A stretch of DNA of 64,000 bases from Prevotella sp. (GTDB taxonomy: Bacteria > Bacteroidota > Bacteroidia > Bacteroidales > Bacteroidaceae): contig JAFVGS010000033.1 of assembly GCA_017474845.1 (NCBI GenBank), positions 62,001 through 126,000 on the forward strand, read 5' to 3'. Positions 51,535-58,781 of this stretch are shown piece after piece. The position numbers and the translations under genes are program-made. Position 1 is the stretch's first letter. Each line of letters opens with the position of its first letter. Below the pieces are notes generated by a model, which was not told the origin of the DNA, did not search any database, and saw nothing but the letters and a program-made list of their open reading frames with translations.

Positions 51535-51549
51535 GGATCCCCATCTTGA
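51512..51549. terminator. 15-bp perfect hairpin between convergent genes
   Basis: TCAAGATGGGGATCC (51512-51526) and its exact reverse complement (51535-51549) enclose an 8-base loop that contains the nitroreductase stop. The left arm is coding (I-K-M-G-I-L). It reaches to 1 bp from the CotH stop, so it can end both transcripts, although T-runs are absent. Confidence 0.65.
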
Positions 51550-53064
51550 CTATTCTGCTAAACTGATGACTTCTACAATGTCAGCGGCATTGATGACTTC
51601 ATCACCATTCACGTCGGCTTTGTAGAATTCATATTCCGTCGTATTCCCCAGAATAATGTCACAGAGAAGACCGACATCATTCAAATCCACTTTTTTGTCT
51701 CCATTGACATCACCTCGCCAACCCCAGCTATCACAGAGGTGCATGAAATTAGTTTCATACCAGCCCTTGACATACGACAATTCATCAGAAAGATTCGCAG
51801 CCAACGGCACCGTCTTATTTCCACCCCATTTGGTGTATTCGCGCTCCCATGCTCCTGAAGAAACAAACATGGTTGCATAAGCATCCAGAACACTATGGAC
51901 ATGCTCTATGGAAAAGGTGGTGGTCTGAAGTTCAAGCCACTTCTTCTTCACTTCATCGACAAATCCGTCCATATTCTTTCCATACAGCCTGTCGTAAGGA
52001 GCCCTATCATTATACCTTGCTACATTACACACATTATTTAGTTTTCCTTTTTCCAATCTACCTAAAGAACCGTCCATATCCCATGGCGTTAACATATAGC
52101 AATGCCCCATCGCAATATCCGGAACAGAAAGGAAGGTGTTCTTATAGAGGTTGTCAATGACATTCATAGCCATTGTCATTATCATATAATCTATAAGATT
52201 GGAGGGATAGAAATAACTTTGATAGCCTACTTGGAAGTCTTCGTCGCTGGTATTCCCAGAACAAAAGCCGATCAATGCTTTTAATGGTTCCCAAGTGTTA
52301 GGATTGGCAGAATAGTCATCTGGATATTCCAGTTCCCATGCAGAATTATCGTATGAAAGCAAATGACCGGCATCACCTTCACACTCGTGTCCCTGGTAAA
52401 GTAGACCGTGAACCGCATCGTCTTCTAAGTCGTCTTCTGTATCATTATCATCATACTTAGTTAAATTAAGCAATTTCCTGTCTATCTTATCGCTCATACA
52501 GTAAAGACCATTATAGGATCCATTGATAAAGACTTCCACAAAAACGCCTTTCGTTCCGTTACGTTTTTCAGGGTTGTTTTCATTTGGATTACCATCTTTA
52601 CTTGTATCATAGGGTATGCTGCTCATTTCATTCCACAGATCGAAACAAACACGGTTCCTCATTCTCATCTTGTCATAACCCATGGCATCGAGAATCCAGC
52701 TATTTTCTACCCTAATTCCGAAAACGGCCACATCTTTATCCTTTTTCTTGCCTTTTTTACTATATTCAAATAACTTCACTGCCAAGGACTTCTTGTCTAA
52801 GTCGGCACTGGAACCTCCTCTGATTTTGAAATCAGCTTTATAGGTGACAGACTCTTTCCCTTCCTCTGTCCTCATCTGCTTGTCCACAATCTCAATTTCA
52901 CCTTCTATGTAACTATTCGAATTAAGTTTGCTTTCATCATAGGTAAGATTCACCAATGGCAGGGATTCGTCTGTCATTTGCGCTTTCATGCTGGCAAACG
53001 TTCCCTGACCATAGATGGATACGAAAGGTAAAAATAGCAATGCTAAAACAAATTTTTTCACCAT
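51550..53064 (-). CDS. Secreted CotH-family protein with dockerin-like C-terminus
   Basis: I chose ATG 53064 (MVKKFVLALLFLPFVSIYGQ), a clear signal peptide; the longer frame to 53172 would start inside the upstream gene. The 504-residue product has CotH features at residues ~60-400: FKIRGGSSADLDKKSLAVKL, GYDKMRMRNRVCFDLWNEM, VFVEVFINGSYNGLYCMSDK and MLTPWDMDGSLGR. CotH proteins are atypical protein kinases. The last ~60 residues have two calcium-loop repeats (DVNGDKKVDLNDVGLLCDII and DVNGDEVINAADIVEVISL), as in type I dockerins. In Prevotella such tails occur without full cellulosomes. It follows the MFS gene by 29 bp and shares its operon with uronate genes. Substrate unknown. Confidence 0.88.
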   Translation of the reverse strand: MVKKFVLALLFLPFVSIYGQGTFASMKAQMTDESLPLVNLTYDESKLNSNSYIEGEIEIVDKQMRTEEGKESVTYKADFKIRGGSSADLDKKSLAVKLFEYSKKGKKKDKDVAVFGIRVENSWILDAMGYDKMRMRNRVCFDLWNEMSSIPYDTSKDGNPNENNPEKRNGTKGVFVEVFINGSYNGLYCMSDKIDRKLLNLTKYDDNDTEDDLEDDAVHGLLYQGHECEGDAGHLLSYDNSAWELEYPDDYSANPNTWEPLKALIGFCSGNTSDEDFQVGYQSYFYPSNLIDYMIMTMAMNVIDNLYKNTFLSVPDIAMGHCYMLTPWDMDGSLGRLEKGKLNNVCNVARYNDRAPYDRLYGKNMDGFVDEVKKKWLELQTTTFSIEHVHSVLDAYATMFVSSGAWEREYTKWGGNKTVPLAANLSDELSYVKGWYETNFMHLCDSWGWRGDVNGDKKVDLNDVGLLCDIILGNTTEYEFYKADVNGDEVINAADIVEVISLAE

Positions 53065-53093
53065 AAACTGTTCTTTTTTAGTATTCACTTCTC

Positions 53094-54542
53094 TTACTCT
53101 ACTACGATGGGCTTGTACTTCGGCACAAGAGCCTTCATGATGCACCAGCCGATGAGATAGGCCACGGCACAAATGCAGAACACCACCATATAGGCGGCAG
53201 GCTTGCCTTCGAAACCGAAGAAGGTGAAGTTGGCACCCTGGGCGGCAGCCCAGTCGAAGAACCTACCGGAACCGAGGTTGATGGACATCGAACCGATACC
53301 ACCCGCCATCGTTCCTAAACCGACAATAGTACCGATGGTCGACTTCGGGAACATGTCACCGATGGTCGAGAACAAGTTGGCACTCCAGGCCTGATGGCCA
53401 GCGCCTAACAGACCGATCAGGATGGCGGGCCACCACGCACTAAAGGCACCGAGCGGCTGAGCAAACAGTCCCAACACGGGGAAGCAGGCGAAGATCAGCA
53501 TGGCACGCATACGGCCTAAATAGGGATTCATACCCTTCTTGTCGACGAAATAGGTGGGCAGATAGCCACCACCGATCGAGAGGATGGTCACGATGGCATA
53601 GAGCGTGAAGATGAGCAGGATACCCATCGTGGAGTCAGAGGTATAGCCGTACTGGTCGCTGAAATAGGCCGGCGCCCAGAACAGGAAGAACCACCACACA
53701 CCGTCGGTCATGAACTTACCCACGAGGAACGACCAGGTCTGCTTGTACTTGAAGCAGTCGAAGAACGGGATCACCTTCTCTTCCTTCACCGTTTCACGGT
53801 TCTGCACCTCAGCGATATCGTTGTCCTGCTCGATGTAGTTCAGCTCAGCCTGATTTACACGGCTGTTCTTGCGAGGCTTCTCATAGAGCCACATCCACAG
53901 GCCCATCCAGATGAAGCCAAGGCAACCGATGATAATGAACGCCATCTCCCAACCCCAGGCGCGTGCCAGCAGGGGGATAGTGGCAGGAGCTGCCAGTGCA
54001 CCCACAGAGGCGCCGCTGTTGAAGATCGAGGTGGAGAAGGCGCGGTCCTTCTTCGGGAAGTACTCGGCAGTGGCCTTGATGGCAGCGGGGAAGTTACCGG
54101 CCTCACCGACAGCGAGGATCAGACGGCAGCTCAGGAAGAGCCACACGGAGATCGTGGCGATGGCGACGGCGGCATCACCCGTCAGCTGACCTAACTGAGC
54201 CACAGAGTCGTAACCCTCGATGGTCATGGCCATCCAGCCACAGCCGGCATGGAGCACAGCACCGAGAGACCATACGAAGATGGCGATGAGATAGCCCTTC
54301 TTCGTGCCCATCCAGTCGATGAACTTACCGGCGAAGAGGTTCGCGATGGCATAGAAGAGGGAGAACAAACCGGTGATCGTACCGTAGTCACCGTCGGTCC
54401 AGTGGAACTCTGGAGCGATGAAGTCCTTCCATGTTAGTGACAAGACCTGACGGTCCATATAGTTAATCGTCGTTGCCAGAAACAGCAGCGCACAGATGAC
54501 CCAGCGGAAGTTGGACATCTTGGTTGTTTGTACAGGAGCCAT
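53094..54542 (-). CDS. MFS transporter, hexuronate (ExuT-like) type
   Basis: The 482-residue product has about 12 membrane segments and the anion:cation symporter pattern: FLATTINYMDRQVLSLTWKD near the N-terminus, GKFIDWMGTKKGYLIAIFVW, LAVGEAGNFPAAIKATAEYF and FNSGASVGALAAP. A long cytoplasmic loop (residues ~215-255) precedes helix 7. ExuT-like carriers take up galacturonate or glucuronate with protons; the KduI gene just upstream supports an unsaturated or keto-uronate. The 156-bp leader is very AT-rich, with repeated GTGAATAAT words. Confidence 0.88.
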   Translation of the reverse strand: MAPVQTTKMSNFRWVICALLFLATTINYMDRQVLSLTWKDFIAPEFHWTDGDYGTITGLFSLFYAIANLFAGKFIDWMGTKKGYLIAIFVWSLGAVLHAGCGWMAMTIEGYDSVAQLGQLTGDAAVAIATISVWLFLSCRLILAVGEAGNFPAAIKATAEYFPKKDRAFSTSIFNSGASVGALAAPATIPLLARAWGWEMAFIIIGCLGFIWMGLWMWLYEKPRKNSRVNQAELNYIEQDNDIAEVQNRETVKEEKVIPFFDCFKYKQTWSFLVGKFMTDGVWWFFLFWAPAYFSDQYGYTSDSTMGILLIFTLYAIVTILSIGGGYLPTYFVDKKGMNPYLGRMRAMLIFACFPVLGLFAQPLGAFSAWWPAILIGLLGAGHQAWSANLFSTIGDMFPKSTIGTIVGLGTMAGGIGSMSINLGSGRFFDWAAAQGANFTFFGFEGKPAAYMVVFCICAVAYLIGWCIMKALVPKYKPIVVE

Positions 54543-54698
54543 AGAACTTAATTTTAACTAATATTTTTTTTGAAACGAATGTGAATAATATGCATAATTT
54601 TGTTCACTAATAAATAATAATTATTCTTATTCGTGGATATTATTATTCACATTATTCATATTCATTTCCAATAATATCTAATAATCATTCATTTCTTT

Positions 54699-55703
54699 TT
54701 ACCTAATGTCGATGACGGGTATGTTGTCCTTGTCATTATAGTAGAGGTTCTCACCAGCCATGCCCCAGATGAAGGTATAGTAGTAGGTGCCTGCGGCAGC
54801 ATGCATCGACCACTCGGGCGACATGATGGCCTGTTCGTTGTGCAGCCATACGTTACGGCTCTCCTGCGGCTGACCCATCACGTGGGAGATAGTCTGACCT
54901 TCAGGCAGGTTGAAGTAATAGTAAGCCTCGATACGACGGCCATGGGTGTGAGGGGGCATCGTGTTCCACACAGCACCGGGATTGAGCTGTGTCAAACCGA
55001 GCTGCAGCTGACAAGGGCCCTCTTCCAATACATCGTTCACAATGAGTTTGTAGACGGTGCGGTTGTTGGCTTCCTCCACGGTACCCACAGGTCCCCAGAC
55101 GGCAGCCTTCAACGAACCCTTACGCCCGTCGAGGGTAATCCACTGCGTCTTGTAGTGCTGGTGGGCGGTGGCAGAGTTCAGGTAGAACTTGGCAGGATTC
55201 TTAGGATCCTTCGAACGGAACTGCACCTGTTTGTTCACGTCCTGATCCTTGCCGATATGGCCGCGACCCACATAGAGCGCCTCCTTCGGCGAGAGGGCGT
55301 ACTCCTTGCCGTCAACGATGACCACACCATCGCCCAGGCCACAGTTCACGATACCGATCTCGCGGTTGTACAGGAAATACTTCTCCTTGATGGTGTTGTC
55401 GACATCCAGTCCTAACTCCCAGAAGTTCTCCAGTGTCAGCGTGGTGTTCACGGGCATTGCGCCACCAAAGATGAAGCGGTCGTAATGGGAGTAAGTAAGC
55501 AGGATGGAGTCCGGTGCCATCACCTTCTCCATGACAAAGCGCTCACGGAGCAGCTTTGTGTCATAGTGCTTCACGTCTTCAGGATGACAGGCCGTCTGGA
55601 ACTTCACGTGCTGTGCGCCCACGAACCTGTCTGCTTCCTGTGCCTTCGCGCCAGAAAGCGAGAGGGTCATCGCCCCCACAATCATCAGAAATGTCTTTTT
55701 CAT
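54699..55703 (-). CDS. kduI: 5-dehydro-4-deoxy-D-glucuronate isomerase with a signal peptide
   Basis: The 334-residue product matches KduI, which converts 5-dehydro-4-deoxy-D-glucuronate (from unsaturated uronates) to 3-deoxy-D-glycero-2,5-hexodiulosonate. Zinc ligands are visible at His252, His254, Glu259 and His301, with the same 2-5-42 spacing as in E. coli KduI. Unlike the usual ~280-residue cytoplasmic enzyme it starts with a typical signal peptide ([22 protein letters not shown]) and an added N-terminal part, so I infer a periplasmic enzyme. The ATG at 55703 is the only sensible start. Genes for permease (upstream) and uronate transporter (downstream) flank it, which fits pectin or glycosaminoglycan breakdown. 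Confidence 0.93.
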   Translation of the reverse strand: MKKTFLMIVGAMTLSLSGAKAQEADRFVGAQHVKFQTACHPEDVKHYDTKLLRERFVMEKVMAPDSILLTYSHYDRFIFGGAMPVNTTLTLENFWELGLDVDNTIKEKYFLYNREIGIVNCGLGDGVVIVDGKEYALSPKEALYVGRGHIGKDQDVNKQVQFRSKDPKNPAKFYLNSATAHQHYKTQWITLDGRKGSLKAAVWGPVGTVEEANNRTVYKLIVNDVLEEGPCQLQLGLTQLNPGAVWNTMPPHTHGRRIEAYYYFNLPEGQTISHVMGQPQESRNVWLHNEQAIMSPEWSMHAAAGTYYYTFIWGMAGENLYYNDKDNIPVIDIR

Positions 55704-55724
55704 TTTCTTTTCTTTTTTTTATTA

Positions 55725-55797
55725 TCGTTATTTCGTTATTCCGTTATTTCGATATACAGCTGTTCCGATAGTTCGTTATGACGTTATTTCGTTATAA
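55725..55797. repeat. CGTTATTTCGTTATT-type repeat in the kduI leader
   Basis: On the minus strand the gap reads as repeated ATAACGAA words (TTATAACGAAATAACG ... GGAATAACGAAATAACG), at least five copies. It covers the 88-bp gap between the EIIC stop and kduI. Confidence 0.65.
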
Positions 55798-57150
55798 TTC
55801 ATTCTTGACGATGCGGCGGCGATTCCAGAGGACCATGGCGATGGTGATGAGTGTCAGTACCCCGGCACCAATCCATTTCAGATAAGCCACAAACTTATAG
55901 ATTACCCAGCCGAAGAGCGACGAGGCGAAGTCGAGCGCACCGGCCTGGAATCCCTCAGGGATCTTCGCGGCAGGATCCTGCGTCTGGGCATACACCGTCT
56001 GGGCGGCCTGCGTGAAGGCTGGTGCCATATCCGTGACGAACCACAGGCCGATGCCGACGGCAACGATACCGACGATCAGCGTCTTCACCACATTACCTTT
56101 CGTATAGGGCAGCACCATCACGAAAACATAGAACATACCTGCCAGCGATGCCAACGGCAGGAACTCATTCCCCGGCAGGGCCACAGCCAGCAGCAGTGCC
56201 AGCGGAATCAATATCAGCGAGGCCACTAACGTCGTAGGATGACCAATCACCAAGGCGGGCGACATGCCGATATACACTTTCTTTCCGGCCCATTTCTTCT
56301 GCACCACCTCCTGCGTCTTCTCGGCAATCGGCTTCAGACCGTCAATGAAGAGTTTCGTGATACGCGGTATCAGTTCCATCACGGCACCCATCGTCACACC
56401 GAGGAACATCACTTTCTTGATGTCCAACTGCGCCACGGCACCGATCAGGGCACCCACGATGACACCCAGGACAATCGGCTCACCCAGCACACCGAATTTC
56501 CGCTTCAGTCCCTCTGCATCGATATCGAGCTTCGAGAAACCGGGGATCTTGTCGAGCAACCAGTTGATGCCGATGGCAAAGGCCGTGAAACTCTGACAGA
56601 ACGGCTGCGGGATGGAGATACCCTCCATATCTTCGTAATAGCCCTGGAACTTCGAGGCCGTCAGGTCGGCCATCACCAATGTGATGATATAGCAGACGAT
56701 GGCGGCGAAGTAGCCCCATGCGAGGCTCTGGTCCATCACGAAGTAGGCCACTGCCCCGATAAAGGCAAAATGCCAGTAGTTCCACAGGTCGATATTCACC
56801 GTCCGCGTACATTTGGTGATTAGCAACAGGAAGTTCACGCCCAGACAGATGGGAATGATCAGCGCACCCACCGCCGTATTATAGGCCACGGCAGCAGCGG
56901 CAGGCCAGCCCATGTCGAACACGCCCAGCTGCAGGTCATACAGCCGTGAGATCTCACTCAGCGGACTGCCGAAGTTGTTGGTCAGCAGGGCTGTCACAAT
57001 GCCTAAGCCCACGAAACCGACACCCACATAGAGACCGCTCTTCAGGGCCTTGCCGAACTTCATGCCGATGCACAGACCGATGATGGTAAAGAGGATGGGC
57101 ATCATCACCGATGCCCCCAAACTGATAATGTAACTGAATACTTGTTCCAT
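55792..57150 (-). CDS. PTS EIIC(GAT)-like permease without EIIA/EIIB neighbours
   Basis: The 452-residue product has 10-12 membrane segments and matches the galactitol-type (GatC/SgcC) EIIC family: GASVMMPILFTIIGLCIGMK, GFVGLGIVTALLTNNFGSPL, WPAAAAVAYNTAVGALIIP, the loop MEGISIPQPFCQSFTAFAIG and IGMSPALVIGHPTTLVASLI. EIIC proteins normally carry sugar during EIIA/EIIB-driven phosphorylation, but no EIIA, EIIB, HPr or EI gene is in the window and most Bacteroidota lack a full PTS. It may act as a plain permease. It is first in the operon EIIC-kduI-MFS-CotH. A TAACTTTG box lies at 57208-57215. Confidence 0.85.
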   Translation of the reverse strand: MEQVFSYIISLGASVMMPILFTIIGLCIGMKFGKALKSGLYVGVGFVGLGIVTALLTNNFGSPLSEISRLYDLQLGVFDMGWPAAAAVAYNTAVGALIIPICLGVNFLLLITKCTRTVNIDLWNYWHFAFIGAVAYFVMDQSLAWGYFAAIVCYIITLVMADLTASKFQGYYEDMEGISIPQPFCQSFTAFAIGINWLLDKIPGFSKLDIDAEGLKRKFGVLGEPIVLGVIVGALIGAVAQLDIKKVMFLGVTMGAVMELIPRITKLFIDGLKPIAEKTQEVVQKKWAGKKVYIGMSPALVIGHPTTLVASLILIPLALLLAVALPGNEFLPLASLAGMFYVFVMVLPYTKGNVVKTLIVGIVAVGIGLWFVTDMAPAFTQAAQTVYAQTQDPAAKIPEGFQAGALDFASSLFGWVIYKFVAYLKWIGAGVLTLITIAMVLWNRRRIVKNEL

Positions 57151-57206
57151 TTACTGATGAATCTATTTAATCTGTCTATTTGTGATAATCTGTGTAATCT
57201 GTGGCT
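57151..57206. repeat. ACAGATTA-type leader repeat of the EIIC gene
   Basis: Minus strand: CACAGATTACACAGATTATC, then ACAAATAGACAGATTAAATAGATT. Four variants of an ACAGATTA word fill the leader before the ATG at 57150. Confidence 0.55.
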
Positions 57207-57207
57207 G

Positions 57208-57215
57208 CAAAGTTA
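57208..57215 (-). promoter_or_regulatory. -7 box of the EIIC-kduI operon
   Basis: Minus-strand TAACTTTG, fits TAnnTTTG, 57 bp before the ATG at 57150. Confidence 0.45.
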
Positions 57216-57309
57216 CGAATAATTTAGCAAACCGCCTTGCATTTTGCTATCTTTTTTTACGTTATCGTTTGCAAAATAGAAAGAACGAATGATAAATATC
57301 CGCAAAAAG

Positions 57310-57341
57310 TTTGGCTGTTACGGGGGAAATGACTACCTTTG
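57310..57341 (+). promoter_or_regulatory. Promoter of the GH8 gene
   Basis: TTTG (57310-57313), exactly 20 bases, then TACCTTTG (57334-57341): a full match to the Bacteroides consensus, ending 21 bp before the ATG. Confidence 0.75.
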
Positions 57342-57362
57342 CCGACGTACTAAACTTATGAT

Positions 57363-58751
57363 ATGAAGAAATCAACTATTTTAGCATTCCTGATCATGAT
57401 GTCAGCCAGTGCGATGGCCCTCACCCCCTGGAAGAAGGGTGCCTTTGAGACGGGCCAGTACCGTAACCTCTTGGTTGAGATGGGCTATAGTCAGTCCGAT
57501 GTCGACGCCAAGATGAAGGAAGTATTCAACGATGTGTTCCGTGGTCCCAACAAGGTCTACTTCGAGGTGGGCGACTCCATGGGCTATGTGTCTGACGTGA
57601 AGAACCACGACGCCCGCACCGAGGGTATGTCATACGGTATGATGATTGCCGTACAGTTCGACGAAAAGGACATCTTCGACCGTCTGTGGCGATGGGCGAA
57701 GAAGTACATGCAGCACCAGGACGGCAGCCGCGAGGGCTACTTCGCCTGGAGCTGTAAGACCGACGGCACCCGCAATGCACAGGGCGCTGCCAGCGACGGC
57801 GAACTCTATTTCATCACCGCCCTCCTCTTCGCCTCCAACCGTTGGGGCAACGACACGGGTATCAACTACAAGGCCGAGGCGCAGCACATCCTCAACTGCA
57901 TCCAGCCGAAGGAGATACCCACCCCCAACCCCTCCCCAAGGGAGGGGCGTCCAGATACCTCTACAGGCAATAACACCCAACAAGGCAATCAAGCTCCCCT
58001 CCCTTGGGGAGGGGCTGGGGGTAGGTCTTATCTCATTGACCCCGAAACACAGTTGATCACCTTTACACCCGACGGTTTCGGACAACGCTTTACCGATCCC
58101 AGCTATCATATTCCTGCCTTTTATGAGGTATGGGCGAAATGGGCTGACGATGGACGAAGTGAGTATTGGCTCGAATGCGCTAAGAAGAGCCGTGAGTATC
58201 TGCATAAGGCCATCAACCCGCAGACGGGACTGAACCCAGACATGAGCCAGTACGACGGCAGCGAGATGCAGATGCCCCGTTTCCCAGGTATGCAGCAGCG
58301 CCCGCAGGGTGCTCCGCGTCGCAATGGCAGCAACAACTTCCGCTACGACTCCTGGCGCGTGCCGATGAACATCACCCTTGACTACGAATGGAGCTGTGCC
58401 GACGGCGAGTGGCAGCGCCAGTATGGAGAGACGATCCAGAACTTCTTCTATTCGCAAGGTGTCGACACCTTCGTCGACCAGTACCGTACCGACGGCACCT
58501 TGCCTGAGGGCGATGAGATCCTGCAGGCAGGCGGTTTCCGCAAGCTACGCCACAGCATCGGCCTCGTGGGTACTGTCGCTGCCGCCTCCATGCTCTGCAG
58601 CCACGACAAGAGCAAGGAGTTCGTCGATGCCCTTTGGAACGCCAAGCACGAGCCCTTCGAGGATGGCTATTTCGATGCCTACTACGACGGTCTGTTAAGG
58701 CTCTTCGCCTTCATGCATCTCAGCGGCAACTACCGTATCATCACGGACTAA
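57363..58751 (+). CDS. GH8 glycosidase, reducing-end exo-oligoxylanase type, with an in-frame repeat insertion
   Basis: The 462-residue product has a signal peptide (MKKSTILAFLIMMSASAMAL) and a GH8 (alpha/alpha)6 catalytic domain. Landmarks are RNLLVEMGYSQSDVDAKMKE, DARTEGMSYGMM with the general acid Glu87, KTDGTRNAQGAASDGELYF, LIDPETQ ... TDPSYHIPAFYEVWA and FRYDSWRVPMNITLDYEWSC. The pattern is closest to reducing-end xylose-releasing exo-oligoxylanases, so I infer hydrolysis of xylo-oligosaccharides. Residues ~184-221 (PTPNPSPREG ... APLPWGGAGG) do not belong to the family and are translated from a 110-bp inverted repeat (57917-58026). Whether the enzyme tolerates this loop is unknown. Own promoter; shares a terminator with murF-alr. 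Confidence 0.9.
   Translation: MKKSTILAFLIMMSASAMALTPWKKGAFETGQYRNLLVEMGYSQSDVDAKMKEVFNDVFRGPNKVYFEVGDSMGYVSDVKNHDARTEGMSYGMMIAVQFDEKDIFDRLWRWAKKYMQHQDGSREGYFAWSCKTDGTRNAQGAASDGELYFITALLFASNRWGNDTGINYKAEAQHILNCIQPKEIPTPNPSPREGRPDTSTGNNTQQGNQAPLPWGGAGGRSYLIDPETQLITFTPDGFGQRFTDPSYHIPAFYEVWAKWADDGRSEYWLECAKKSREYLHKAINPQTGLNPDMSQYDGSEMQMPRFPGMQQRPQGAPRRNGSNNFRYDSWRVPMNITLDYEWSCADGEWQRQYGETIQNFFYSQGVDTFVDQYRTDGTLPEGDEILQAGGFRKLRHSIGLVGTVAAASMLCSHDKSKEFVDALWNAKHEPFEDGYFDAYYDGLLRLFAFMHLSGNYRIITD
57917..58026. repeat. 110-bp palindromic element inserted in frame in the GH8 gene
   Basis: Left arm 57917-57950 and right arm 57993-58026 are 34-bp inverted copies with about 30 matches. The arms contain CCCCTCCCCAAGGGAGGGG. 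The 42-bp spacer and arms together keep the reading frame open. Confidence 0.85.
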
Positions 58752-58781
58752 AAAAAGGCTCGCGGGTGCGAGCCTTTTTTA
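58750..58781. terminator. Bidirectional rho-independent terminator
   Basis: A-run, GGCTCGC, loop GGGT, GCGAGCC, T-run: an ideal two-way terminator between the convergent GH8 and murF-alr genes. The T-run supplies part of the murF-alr stop codon (58779-58781). Confidence 0.95.

Noticed and set aside
57917..58026. Frameshift or pseudogene in the GH8 gene
   Set aside because: The frame stays open through the element and all family motifs occur on both sides, including the general acid Glu87.
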